Shown here piece after piece: positions 50,701 to 63,800 of a stretch of DNA of 64,000 nt; the first letter of the stretch is position 1; each line of letters starts with the position of its first letter. Made by a program: the position numbers and the translations under genes. The notes below the pieces were generated by a model. That model saw nothing but the letters and a program-made list of their open reading frames with translations, did no database searches and had not been told where the DNA came from. The DNA is from Certhia americana (taxonomy: Eukaryota > Chordata > Aves > Passeriformes > Certhiidae), in assembly GCA_018697195.1 (NCBI GenBank), contig CM031879.1:19713821-19777820 (forward strand), written 5' to 3'.

Positions 50701-53400
50701 ACAAGACCCTCGTGGTGTAATTCCCTGGGAAGCACCCCAGCTTGATGCTGAGCCTACTGAAACCAAGGGAGGTTACCATTGATTTCATATGGCTTTTTGT
50801 GACCATAAAAGTACTAAGAGGGTCCTGTGCTTATCATCTGCCCCCTGACTTTCAGTTTCATGTATTATTTCTACTTGATATTGCTAGAAATGTTAGTCCC
50901 ACAAACATGAAAAAAAGAATCACAGTTTGTACTATAATAGAAGAAAGTATGCTTATTATATTTAAAATCATCCATTCTCATGGGTGTACAGATATTAATT
51001 TTATCACTCCCACTCAGTAGGTTTAATAACATGAACTGAACTTCAATCCACTGCAGGAAAAAAAGTGTACAGCTAGAATAAGTTTTTTCTACTGTCAATT
51101 TCCTTACGACACATCAAATTATGTTCCACATCACACATTGCAACAGTTTTAACCATGCAGCTGCTGAGAGCCCAGGTGCAGATTTTCAGGCCTGTTTAGG
51201 TATCTAACTCGTGCTATAAAATAATTCAGTCACTGTAATGGTAATGTTTGGTATGTCTAAATTCTTAAGGATATAGGCACTGAGAGAAACTCATGATGTG
51301 AAGTTTAAGGCATCTGATTCTTCACTGGATGCTCTATGATGGTTAGATCCCAGGAGAGAAATGTGCAAATGCTGGCACATCGGTTAAGGATAGCAAAATG
51401 TAGCCAACAGGAAACACAAAGAGAAGAAAAGAGAAGTACAAAAAGTTAAAAATTAGAAATCATAAGCGCTCTTTACAGGAGAACAGGAGAGAGGATTTGT
51501 TCTTAGAAGTGCAGCTGATACAAATGTGTGCAAATATACCTCCCACAGCCTGTGTCCAGCCTCAAAAGGAGAGGGGTGCTAGCAGAGGACTCAGAAGGAG
51601 CTCACCTGACCCTCACAAAATCACCTGGCCAGCCAAGACTGTTGAGGCAGAAACAGGCTAAAGCCCACTGGAGGGGCCCTCCCACCTAAAAGGCGCACTT
51701 CGAGTTTAGTTTGTCCCACTTCAGTGGATATATTCAGAGGGAAAAATCTGGGCCTACATGCCTGGATACCTGGATAGGCATTTATACAGGAGGCACTAAT
51801 ATACTGCAGACAGTTGCAAATTTAACATATTCACTGAAGATTTTATAAAATACTGTTTCACAACCCTACTGTTCAGTTACCATGACTGTGACCATCTTTC
51901 TGTAAGTTATGAGCTTAATGGAGACAGCAAGACTCAAACTAACATCTAATTCAATGCCACTCAGAAAATGGTGAAACATTTTGTTTCCTACTAACATGCG
52001 CTTCAGTCCTACAGAACAAGCAAAATGTATAATGAATCATTTTAATCATACTCTGATTTTTTTAAAACTGGATTTCTCTGAGAACCCTGTTCCATTAAAA
52101 AAAACAAAACAAAACAAAACAAAAAACCACAATATATCTCTAGTTTTCTTCACTATAAAAATATGCTTCAGAAAAATTTTGGTAGATATCTTTAGTTTAT
52201 TTTTTGAAAATAAATAGCCTGGATTCCATTTATATTTTTTTTTAGAAGAAGGATTAATTTCTTAATTAATTTAAAGTTGATAAATTTAAAGTAAAGTTGA
52301 TTAATTTCTTATTGATTGGCCGTGTTTTAGTCACAGTTTCTCCTAACCTAAATGGAATCTAAAATATTTCCTTCTACAATGGAATTCTGTTTAAAAAATA
52401 ATGAAAGTTCTTCTCACTTGCCTTCAAGAGCTCTATTAACATAATGTTTGTTCAATGCACAATTGCTTTTCTAACATAGTTATTACAGCAATAACTCACT
52501 GAGGATATATGAGGATAATAACATATATTTAAAGAAGGAAAAGCTGCTAAGAGGTGCAAATTCACAAAGGTCAAAGCCTGATGGGGTTTTTAAGGTTCTG
52601 AAACAAAAAGAAATAATAGAAGCAGGTGGGAGTTGGATGTTATGTTGCAAATGTTTGCCTGGATCAAATAGAAGAAAAAGCAGGGAACTCAGCACAGTCT
52701 CACTGATCCCTGTTTTACCTACAGCTATTCATCTATTTTTTTATGCAGCTACACATATTCTAGTACAAAGACATACAATACTCCTGCCTCTAGCACTACT
52801 TATCAATTTTATTTCAAATAGTCATGGCTTTAAAAAAAACACAGAGACAATTTGTTTTGGACTAGAATATATACATTCTTCTGTCAGTATATGTACTAAT
52901 ATATTAATAGTTTTTTTTCCTCAACTCCTGACTATTCCATTCTCCTTTATCTTGTGGAGGGCTCAATGCATGAACACCTTTATCACAGTGACCATGAGAC
53001 AGGAAAACATGAACTTGAATTCATTCAAATGGAAAAGAAACTGGAAATCTCCCTTCATCATTCATTTTCTGGGAGGATGGTCTATCTACTACAACATCCA
53101 GTATGATAGGGGTAGACTCTTCCTTTCTTTACAAAGGAGGAAAGTGACCTCGTAGCAGTCTTCTGCTATCCTGGTGGTACCTGTCAGCTGAGCAGCAGCC
53201 AGACTTCTAGACTGCTGAACAGCCTAATCACAGAAAAAGGGATCAACAGGTCTGGACCTGTTCCTGAAATCTATTAATTTTTGATTCAGCCTCCAAAGTG
53301 ATCCACTCTCTCTCTCTGTGTTTTATGGGCATTAAACCTCAAGGCACAGCTGCAGGGTTTGGATTTTGTCTGGGACAATGACACGTTCAGCCCCCAGCTG
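41701..53400. other. Non-coding stretch of about 12 kb up to the hyaluronidase pseudogene
   Basis: The longest open frame is 153 codons at 41900-42361 on the plus strand. It matches no family I know and shows neither a codon pattern nor a motif that would support a gene. Other content is a GC-richer block at about 45400-45700 with two copies of GTGCAGGGGTGCAGACA about 53 bp apart, a poly-T run at about 45782-45797, and an (AAAAC)n microsatellite at about 52097-52127. Confidence 0.5.
52097..52127. repeat. (AAAAC)n microsatellite
   Basis: About four copies of an AAAAC unit are flanked by A-rich sequence on both sides. It may be the tail of an old retroposed copy, but no body is recognisable next to it. 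Confidence 0.8.
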
Positions 53401-53429
53401 CAGAGCACATGAAACTTTTCCTTGGATCC

Positions 53430-53845
53430 ACTCTACCTTTCCTCTTGACTGACTGAAAACAGCCCTTTGACTAAGCAGCACTTGGAGAAGATAACTGCAA
53501 ATCTGGGGAAGACAGTCTGCAAAGCTCCCTGAATGGTCCTCAACAACTTTAACTTCATCATAGTCAGTTCCTTCATAGCCCTGACAACAGTGGCAGACAG
53601 TGTCTCTGCCATTATTTCCAGATCTTCATTTGATGTTTCTCCTCTCACAATGAATCGTTGGTTCTCCAAGGCATCTATCTGGAAGGTCTTAAAATTTAAG
53701 TGCAGAAATGTTGAGCCTCTCCATGTTCTTTGCATACATGATACATTGTCCTGACAAAGCCTCCTTCACACTTCAACTGCTGCTGTGAAATTGATAATGT
53801 AGGGCTCAAATCCAGATTCAATTAATTTTTGCACTTTTCTTCAGT
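53430..53845 (-). pseudogene. Hyaluronidase pseudogene, exon 3 remnant
   Basis: Blocks in order are PYIINFTAAVEV followed by a stop, LCQDNVSCMQRTWRG, FLHLNFKTFQI, FIVRGETSNEDLE, and then, after a frameshift, VCHCCQGYEGTDYDEV. A simple reading of the longest open frame (53735-53433) hides the shift and turns the Cys-rich end into unrelated residues. A Leu-rich end near 53470 could be the remains of a hydrophobic C-terminal anchor signal. Confidence 0.88.
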
Positions 53846-54954
53846 TGTTCCATAAATGGTAGAAATTTTAGCTAATTTGAGATTACCCACTTCATTTTTT
53901 CCTTACACATTCTAAAAAATATGCAATATGTAAGGAGCCTGCATTAATTAATTCATCTGGGATAACTTAAATTTAAACTAATTTAAAGGATTAATACAAA
54001 TTTTTATACAAAAAATATAACCCTATTGAGGTGCAAATGACTTCAGCAACTTGCATTTCCCAGGAAACACAAGTGTGTAGATCTTTCAAGAAGCCATGAT
54101 ATGTGCTAGAAAACCAGGTGATGTCAGCATGGCTGTGTGACAAGACTGTAGGTTTCTGGAGCTGATGGAGAAGCTCCAGAAGCTTGCCTTGGGGTGGAAG
54201 GAAGTTCACCCTCTTATTCATATTTATTCTGACAGAAACCACATCCAAATATTTAAAAAATTGGCTGAAGCAATTTAATTTGCTGAGGACAACTGAACAC
54301 TTATTTTCAGCCATTCATTCTCATGCTGGCTGAGTTTTCTATACTATCTGCCGGGAGTAAAACAGCCCAGAACACCCATTTCACACAGCTTTAAGGAAAA
54401 AGTCCTTTTTTATGACAAAGTTTGATATGTGGCTTACTGAAAACTCCAGGACATGGCAGAGCCTCAAAAATCAATCTTTGCTTTTAATGTGACTAGGTCT
54501 GATATGTAGTATAAAACCTCTCCATCTGATCTTAACAGCCTGCTTTATTTTTCTTGCTCACACAAAAGGGCAGTTGTCATTACCTGACAAATTGCTGAGC
54601 ACCACCACTAGACCTTGTCTGATGTGCTAATCATGCTCTAGATAATTTCCCAGTGTTTTACCCAGCTGGAAGGGAATTTTAACAGGATGATAACTGCTGA
54701 GGAACAGTCTTCCAAAATGCCTGGTATTAGTCATTGGCTTCTTCTATTGGTTGCCTGTGAGCCTCACAAGAGGCTTGTTAGGCCAGGAAGAACTCACCAT
54801 GTTCCATGTTGTCCTGACTGGAGGACAGCAAAGGCTGGCTAAGCAGTCATCTCTGCTGGTGCCAAGAACTGAGGACTGGTGCAGTCAGAAACTCTCTATT
54901 AACAGGATAAAATGAGGATCTTACACAATGCATTTATGTCAGACTAGGGTTTAT

Positions 54955-55041
54955 GTCTAAAGAAGTTAAATTCATATCTCACCAAATAACAATGCCTGCA
55001 GCTCCCAGGGCATTCTCTCCAATAGTGTTAAAAAGATCTTG
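54955..55041 (-). pseudogene. Hyaluronidase pseudogene, exon 2 remnant
   Basis: After an acceptor-like TTTTCAATATAG the frame reads QDLFNTIGENALGAAGIVIW, a TGA stop, then DMNLT. Compared with the intact gene it has lost one Ala codon, and the Gly of IWGD has become a stop (GGA to TGA). The expected donor after this exon is not evident. Confidence 0.9.
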
Positions 55042-57059
55042 CTATATTGAAAAGAGTAAAGAAATCACTGTCAGATTAACTCAGCATCTCACAGCCTTTC
55101 TAAAGTAATCCAGTGTTATGTTAGGTGGCTGTCTCTCAGACTAAGGCTTCTTTCTGGTCCCTGTAAACTATATTCTATTCTGGCTAAAGATTTGCTGTCT
55201 AGTCTACAATGAGCATTAAACTGAAGTTGCAAACTTAGGTATTGCCTGAAATGTTGGTAATAGGGAAGTAAATAAACAGGTGGAAAAAAAGCATTTTAAT
55301 CCACTTTGATGCAAAAGTTCAATCACAGTTATTTGATAACTCATCAATTACTAGAAGCAACTTTAATCCTTCATTAAAGTGGCATTTTTTACATGAGAAT
55401 TTCCCAAACCATTGCCTCAGTTCTCTTTTCGTTGATAAGGGGAGGGAGAGAGCCATTTTGCTATGTCAGTCAGTTTTTTTCCAGTCCCTCTCCAATCTAA
55501 AAGCTGTGATTCCAAAGGCATGCATTGTTCTTGCTGCTTTCCCTAGGAGCTCACTCAGATTCTAATAAAAACCTAGAAAAATCGTCCATAAATAGTCCCA
55601 CACTAGAGGAGGGAAGTACCAGCAGTGTGCAATCTTAAATGAAAGAGAAAATGCAACACTTGACAAATTTTAAGAATTTCAGTTTCAATAGTCTTTCAAG
55701 TTTACATTCTTCCTAGTTTTGTTCCAGAGAGATGTCTTTCACTGTCCTGCTCATAGAGCAGGTTGTAAGGAGAAGGAATTTGGTGCTCGGATATTTATCC
55801 CTCAATTGAACTATGACTAAGGATCAACAAGTGAATTACTATGTCATAAGCACAGAATTTGAAAGGCCATTGATAAACAAGTGACTCTCTAGACAATGTC
55901 ACTGTTTCAGGGGAGCTTGAGGGCTGCAGTACATCAAGAAATGAATTAATGTGATAAAAACTTCACAAAGATATGTTGCCTGAAGGGGAAAAGAGGCAGG
56001 AACTGGACATAAAATGGCAAAGAACATGTAGCAGTTATTGATTGTCTCTTCTTGCAAAGCTAAGGAAGAGCAAGCTGGGTAAACCCACCAAGGCAGGTCT
56101 CCATCTCCTTTAACATCTTCAAGACCAAGAGAAGTGAAGCCCCTTGCTGGAAAGTGCAGTGGGTGAGTAATGGCAGTGATAAGGGAGTACGAGACCTAAG
56201 AGGAGAGGGAGCTAACGCTCCTTCTCAGACAGGATGCCAGCTTCAGATTCCATACCTGCGATGAAACTTCAAACAAAGCCTTGAAAAGCCAATACAGCTC
56301 ACTTGCTAAACTCTGAAACAGAGAAACTGGGGTCTGCTGGAAGTGCAGTCAGTGTCCACAGGTGAGAAGAGAAGCAGGGCAGTGACAGACAAATCATGCA
56401 GCTTTTTCACAGTAAGTTTACTGCCCTCATCCAGGTTCTGGGAGGATGTCCAGAATCACATAAAAAAAGGCCTAGAGTAATGGACTTACCTCAAAAATAC
56501 TGCTGTGTGTTTGTATGTGTTCAGCTGATGTGGGCAGTACTCCTCTGTTCTGGGGCACCATTGGCCTGGATGAACATAGGTATTATGGGACTAAATTAAA
56601 TGGTTTTGAGGTGGAGGCATGTAGAAAGACTGCTGGTTCCAATTTTCCATTCTCACGTACACAGAACTAGTTGCTAACATCTCTGCCTCAGTTTCCCTTC
56701 TAAAAAAAGGGCAGGTATCTGGAGATTAGTGATTGAATACCTGAGCAGAAGAAAGTGCATGAGGGAAGAATAATGCATTAACAGCCTCCTATGTACTACA
56801 TCAAATGTACTACATTTCTGAAATCCTTTTAATCCATTCAAAGGCACATTTGAGTACAGCCTAGTTAGGAATTAAAGAAAAAAAAATAAAAAAGATATTC
56901 AAGGCTGTGGCTTTTCTTCAGAACATTGTGCTCTTTAAAGCATGTGGATAATTAGCATGAACCAGCAGAGCTGGCCCAAGTAGGAGGTTTTCCATCCTGA
57001 TGCACCATCTGCAAGAATGGTTAAAGGATAAATGCAGCCTACATTGTTCCAGCAAAAGC

Positions 57060-57818
57060 TAAAAGCTTCCAATGGAGAGAACTAATAAAGGCTCCTCTCT
57101 ATGGCCTAGTCAGGTATACACAAATACATGCAAAGCATAATCCTGCAATGCCATGGAGGAAATCCCTATGGATTCATTCAACCTAAACTGAGAAAAGTAC
57201 AAATTGTTTTTGACTGTTTCCAAGGGGTTTCTAAATGTCAGTGGAAAGATACAGGGCTGCAAGCCTATTCCAGAGACAGGAAAATTCATTGTTCCTCAAA
57301 ACTTCACACTTTGGGCAAGAACCTGTGTAGTTCTAATCACGGAAACTATAATTATGACAGTCAGGGTGTAAGTAGCATTCCCACAGGCCCTTTGGTTTGC
57401 TTTCCATTCCTAAAGCAATTGTTTCCTTCATAAAAAGTTTTGCATTTTCTCCAAAGAAAATTGACAACATTCAAGATCATTTGCTGAAATATTCCCTTCC
57501 ATTTCAGTTATGAGTGTCCTGGACCTTCCTCTGTAGACATCTTTTGCACCATAGTTGCAGGCCCACTGAGGTCTCCAGTGTGCCCAATCTGTGATAGCTA
57601 CTCCAGTGAAGACCTCAGCTGTGATGTAATAGTTGATGCCATGCCTTTTTTTTCTGGATGGGTTTGAAAACTGAGGTTCTAGGGTATGCCACCATTAATA
57701 TGGGTTTCCTATGATGTGCCTTGCTTTAGCTAGGGAGCTTCAAATCATATAGAACATTTTCAAGTTCATTGTCCCTCGGGAAACACAGTTCTGCCAGGCA
57801 CTCCAGGAGCCTTGAAAA
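57060..57818 (-). pseudogene. Hyaluronidase pseudogene, exon 1 remnant
   Basis: Recognisable blocks in minus-strand order are a degraded ...AELC start near 57800, NGGIP followed by a stop, INYYITAEVFTGVAITDWAH, WRPQWACNYGAKDVYR, GLWECYLHPDCHNY, NYTG and VFVYT followed by a stop. They align with the intact gene from about residue 50 to its exon end. The middle part, corresponding to residues about 175-200 of the intact gene, is shortened. Two of the stops are explained by C-to-T changes (CAG to TAG, CGA to TGA). Confidence 0.9.
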
Positions 57819-60800
57819 GTCTTACTCTCCCAAACTGGTGGTCAGGCTGATCTCAAAGCAAGAGAAGTCCAGATGAGCAGTGCGGCCATGCCAGGGGCTG
57901 AAAGGTGAACAATGCATAATTGTGTTCCATTTCCAGGAAATACTTTCATAACTTAAGAGATGACATTGGGCAGAGCTCCCAGTCTGTCTGTAGAACATAA
58001 CAGAAGAGCTATTAGTATTTATTCCATATATAAGTAAATGAATTGGTATCAGTCAGTTCTCAGAAAGGATATACTAGAAATCAAACTTGATAAAGCCTCT
58101 CAGGGCTTGTCAGCGTTAGAGGAAGGCCAAACTGAATTTCTCACCAAAATGCTGCATAGCCAAAGCTGGAAGATGGTGAGCTTCATCTTTCGAGGAGACT
58201 ATCAAAAAAAGGAGCACCTTTAGAGAGTGAGGCTGCCTCATAGCTGCAGAGAGATGGAGAAAAGGGACAGGGACCTCCTGCCAGCCCACAGGGCCTGCCC
58301 CTTACACCAGACCATGCCTGGGATCAAAATATACTTCTGGCTTTCCGGGAGTGTTCCATGGAGGCTGCAGCACTGCTGACCATCAGCTTTAGCAAAAAAC
58401 AGATGGAAAATGCAGACCTTGCTGTGCTGGAGAACTACTGCTAAGCACTGCTTTTGCAGTTCACAGAAAATCTGAGCTGTAACAAAATCCTGCCAGAGGG
58501 CAGCAAATCCCTGCAATAGTTTGTTTTCCACGTTGTGATTCTAAACTGCAGTGAGGTTTGCCCATGAGAGCTGTATTACCATCCTCCCCCTCTGCTTCCA
58601 TGCCTACACAGACTGGTCCAGGGAAGTGTCACTGCCTGTGCTGAGCACTTCCTCAGGTGATTTACATCTGATTCCAGGGAGCACTTCCCAAGCAGAACTT
58701 ATGTCACTTGGCACAAGCATGCCAGTGGTGTGCACCAGCAGGCACCCATGGCCTAGGGCCACCTTGTGGCATCACACCAGAACCCATGGGGCAGAACCAG
58801 GGGCTGCTCTTCCTGGGACCTGCCTTCCAGTGGGAAGGGGGGAGGCTCAGCTCTCCCACACTGTGGGTCTATATATCTCCCCTCAGGCAGGACTGGGGTG
58901 CAATTAGCCCTAGCCTTTACTTCATGCTGAATATACTGATTTGCTACTCCAAAGTCCTATGAGCTGGCACATAGAAAAATATCATCAAGCTGAAGAAAAT
59001 AATAAAAATCATCATCAGCAGCAACAACATAACAGCCACAATGTCCTTATAGGTTACTAAGGACTGCAAGGGATTGGCAGACTACCTTGCCCCCTAATAG
59101 AAACCTTTCCTGGGAAACATAGCACAGAAAGCTATTTGTAGGAGCTCAGTCATTAAGGAGGAAATGGTTGCCCTTTTTTATTCAGTTTGATGGCAAATCA
59201 TTGACTCTGACTTCTAATTTTATTCCATTTGATGCATTTAGCCACTACACACATACATGCTCCATCTGAGAACGGTCTCTGAAGTCGCTTGTTTGCAACG
59301 TGCAGAAAGGATGTGCCTAAGTTCTGCTCAATATTTTTCCATTTTCCTAGACTTTTCAAATTTGTTTCCTGTTGTGCAGGATTGCTAAAAAAATTATCCT
59401 CCTCTTTTTGCTTGGTATTTCTTTCACTTGTATCTATCATAGTTGACAAAACCTGGAATACTCTTTCTGCTAACTAGATTTTCCTTTGGCAAGGGGAACA
59501 CAGAGGCAGCCCATCTTGGTGTCCAGCTGACAATGAAAACAGAGAGTGGACAGCAATTTCCAATACAGAGAAAGTAGAAACTGTGTGTCTACTAGGCAGC
59601 AAACAGCTCTAGCTAAGACTAAGCAAAATTGGTCTTAAAAAGGCAGTTCTGAAATCAAGACACAGAGAGAGAAGTATTTGAACCAGAACAAAAGATACTG
59701 CTGAAAAAAAAAAAAAAATAGCTGGTAAAATGATAAGAAAATGACTAAGCATACATCAGTTGATATAAACCCTGTATCTCTCTCCCCAAATTAATCTGCA
59801 ACACAGGAATGCATTTTCAAGCTTTGTCATCTATCTTGTAACAGAAAACATACTCCAGTGATGTTACATTATTCATATCAAGGGATTAGAAAAATTACAA
59901 ATTATGAATAAAGACAATGATATTTTCTTCTTTCTACAACAATATGGCATTGACACAGCACAGACTTGATGGGCTTAAACCAGACTGTCTCAACAGGCAA
60001 GCCAGTTGCCAAATACTCTTATCAAAGACAGGAATGTTTTTTGAAAGAAGAATTTTCACACCCACAGAGATCCAGTAAAATCCCTGGATTTTTACAAAAT
60101 AATCCTTTTGCTGACTTTTTTATCAGCAAGGCCAAAGCTGATACACTCAGAAGTCTGATGGTGGAATGAGTCTTTTTCCAGTGGAAGTCATGCTGCAGCA
60201 GTGAATTTTTCTTTCTGTGCTGGACCCAGATTTGGTGGCAATGTGCTTGGGGGCTGGTGGGGGAGAGAGGAAATGACCTCGAGAGCCACAGAGCCTGCAG
60301 CAGCCTCAGGCAATGGAGTATGGCAGGATGCATTGCTGCTGTCTCTACCTCTCCTCATAGGTTGGGGGCTTATTAGATCAAAGCAACCTTTAGTGATTTG
60401 GCTCACTGAGATTCTGCAGAGTATCTCTATTATGTTAGTAAATGCAGGGGATAAAATATACAGCATAATGGATTATAAAAATGGAGAAAATAGTAATAAT
60501 CATAACAATGGATAATGGATAACGGATAATGGATAATGGATAATGGATAATAAAAATGGACCTCATTGCACAATTATCTGCCTGACCCTGATGGCTGATT
60601 ATAGCCAAGATCCAAACTCTTTTAGTACAGGCCTTCACTGATCCTGATGAAGGTGCTAGAAAACCTGAGCAGCATTAACTGCTGAGGGACATTTCAAAAT
60701 TAGGGCAGGATATCCTCAAAATGCTACAAATTAAAGTATGAATCGAATACAATAAAGCTATTTCCCTAGCACTGTAAGAAATTACTTGAATAATGAAACA

Positions 60801-63800
60801 AAAGTTAAAATGCTGAATTATTGGAAGGCAATTTTGTAGTAAAATTTAACTTATTATAACTTCTGTGGGACTTCTGGACACAGATCACATTTTAGCAGAC
60901 AAACTAAAACTTATGTCTTGGGCTCATCAGGACAATCATTTGGCCTCTGCCATTTCAGCTACTTTTGCTACTATAGTGAATTTTTCTTATTATTTACACA
61001 ATAATAGGTGCATTCTTGTGGCCCACTAGATAGCTGGACTTCTGAATCTAAAAATGTCCCCCACTTCTTGCTGCATAAATATCTCTCATCTGTAGACAAT
61101 TACACCTGAGATTGGTCCAGCCTGGGAGACTCGACTCATGCTTGGTCCTAGCAAAAGGCCAATGTTTTTGATGGATTGATTTAATGGCTCACTGCAACAT
61201 CCATAGGAGCAGTCCTTATGCTTAGCTTGGACTTTCCTCATGCTCTTGATGCCTGTGATTGGGTCGTTTTCTGGCTTACACTGAAATAATCACCAAGCCT
61301 CTTTGGCCCATACAAAGTTCTCAGTGGTCAATACCACAATTTTCCATCTTTTTTAAGCCCAAAGGTTTTCCAGAACCTGCCTTTTCCAAAGATGGTAGCC
61401 TTTACACTAAGAGCTATATTTTGCATGCTTACACTATAAGGTTAGCACAGTGGCCTAATTCTAAAACAGCCTGAGTGGGCTGCATTGCTACTCAATTGTC
61501 TTCAGAGGGTACAGCATATTAAAAATTACATGGATCACAGCATGTGCACAGCAAGAATTTTCACATTTTTTGCAGGTACATCAGCCTCAAGACACCAAAA
61601 CTGTGTTCAGGAGTGGGCTTTAGCTGGCTGCCAGGATGCCCAGGTTTTCTGCCACACTGCTCATTTACCGTAGTTCAAAATAACCACACTGTGAGTGGGA
61701 GATTGGGCATGTGCTCAGAGGACCACAACCCAGCAGAGCCAGCCACCTGACTTTAGGCTGCATTACAAAAAATGCAGGAACCCATTTAAAGGCATCAGAA
61801 CCGCTTGAGCTCTCCCTCTGCCTCTCTTACTGCTCATAGCATTTTAAATTGTGCTGAATTGGTTCTTTTGAGAAGCAGCCTTCCTCTCTGCCCACTTTCC
61901 TGATGCAATTGTAAGGCAAATCCTAACTGAAAACTAAACCAGTGATGCTTGATGTTCTGAGCATGTTCTTCTCATAGAAATTAAACAGGAGGCTAGCCCT
62001 GTGCAACAGAAAGGAGCTGACTCTCCTCCCACCACCCTTCCTGGGGTCCAGCAGAGTTACTGTGTATTTGAAGTAGGGTAAGATCGGCCCCCAAACTGAG
62101 CAGAACAAGCACCCACTCCCCCAGTGCAGTGATTACAGCTTGCACCCAGCACCAGCAGATATGGGTGACATTCCTCTCTTCCTACTCCTACAGAATAGCT
62201 GTAACACAACAACAACCACAAAAAATAAGTCTGATTCTTTTCATCCCCACCAGCTGAGCATTAGATTAGAGCTAAATGTTACTGTTGCAGAAAATACAAC
62301 AATTCAAGGTTGTCAGGGTAAGGGATTATCACAATTATTTTAAGCCAGGGGTCATGTAAACCTCAGTAAGTCCCGTGTATGGATGGAGACTTTGAACAAA
62401 TCTAATGAGCCTCTTTCTGTGGCCATGCCCCTTGAGTGCCTTTTCATCTAGCTCTTGTCAGCTGTCACAGGACCTGCTGCCACACTGCAAGGAGCACAGA
62501 GGGGATATTTTGAGGAACTGCTACTTATAGGCCTTATAGCAGCTGGTGGGTGCTGGGAACTAATGGACTAATGCCAGTCTAAAAGGAAAATTCCAAGGGT
62601 GAACAAAGCAAACATGAATATTTCATGCCTGCTCTTCAGGTACTCCAAGTCTATGGTAATAACTGTTTTACAGCAGATGAGGTTATGCCCCTTTAAAAGT
62701 GAGAAATCAAACAAAATTGAAATAGGAGATTGTATTCTGGTGAGGTTAATGTGAAAAGTGAAGTAGCTCTACCACGCAAATTAGCATCTTCAGTTAAATC
62801 AGGTTGGTTTATTATTGGATTTTAATCCAAGTATGCTAAGACCTGTTAATTGCTGCTGAGAATGAATACAACAGTGGTGCTCACACATTATTATTCCTTC
62901 TAACTCAAGGTGTATCGGTACCTGAATTCCCATGGAGGCCCAGGTGAGAGTATGTCTCATTCCACCCTACTCCTAGATTTAGAAAAAATGCCCAAATTCC
63001 TCACCATTAAGTTCGATGCTGACACTTTGAATACTTGTCCAAGGAGAAGTCCAAAGCTCCCAAAGGACTTCAGTGCATGCTTGTATTAATTAATCCCATG
63101 CAAAGTGCATCACTGTCCATTTTAGGTTCTCAAGGTCTCTGTGAGATCTTTGAGCCTGACACAATTTTACGAAGCTTGAGGAAGCACCTTTGATAGAGCA
63201 GTGAGTGGCCTGCACTGGCCCTGCCTCTATCTTGTCCCTAAAAAGGTCAACTTGCATCTTGCCTGGGAGCAGTGTTCTGGGTCCCACTGGAGGAAGGTCA
63301 GTCACTAGGGCCTGTGATCTCCCATGCAGGGAAATCCTGCATCAAACTGCCCTGCCAGTGCTTTGGGTATTTCCTGTACCCACAGAGCTAAGATAGCCCA
63401 GCAAGGGAGAGGCAATACTTGGTATGAGCCTTTTGTAACACTCCCATGTGCAGAAATGGAGAGGCAGATTCCCTGGGCATTAAAATGCTCACTTCTCCTC
63501 ATGATGGGGACAGGCACAAGACAGGCACATGGAGGGCAAGGGTAACAACACAAGGTGAACATAAGTGTCAGCTAAAAACCTGGATGTCCTCTGTGTAAAT
63601 GAACCACTGACCACACTGCTGTCCAGGAGGAAGGAGTCGGTCCTGCAGGGTTTCCACAGCACACAGGGCAAGTGGAGCAAAGCCAAGGTAAGGAGCATCT
63701 TCAGCAGAGGGAAAAACTAAATGCTTTTAGTTCTACCATGCAAACTCAGCATTGGAAGGAGCAATATAAGAAATGCTCTTAATAATCTGCTGTCTAATTG

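Larger units (their letters stand above)
53430..57818 (-). pseudogene. Hyaluronidase pseudogene, HYAL4-like, three exons retained
   Basis: This is a second GH56 hyaluronidase locus in the same orientation as the intact gene, with all three exons in order: exon 1 about 57818-57060, exon 2 about 55041-54955, exon 3 about 53845-53430. Because introns of about 2.0 and 1.1 kb remain, it arose by tandem duplication, not retroposition. In-frame stops are at 57679-57681, 57333-57335, 57231-57233, 57110-57112, 54979-54981 and 53766-53768. At least two frameshifts are visible, one at an A-run near 57644-57651 and one near 53600-53630. At the active site the Asp-Trp-Glu is Asp-Trp-Ala, with GCA at 57581-57583. 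The leader peptide is not recognisable. The C-terminal CHCCQGYEGTDY pattern and GAAG in exon 2 resemble HYAL4 more than SPAM1. It cannot encode an active enzyme as it stands. Confidence 0.9.

Noticed and set aside
53433..53735. 100-codon open frame as a small independent gene
   Set aside because: Its N-terminal half aligns with hyaluronidase exon 3, and a frameshift explains the unrelated second half; it belongs to the pseudogene.
58551..58962. Overlapping plus-strand frames in a GC-richer block (up to 118 codons)
   Set aside because: No domain, no signal peptide pattern and no conserved motif; likely chance frames.
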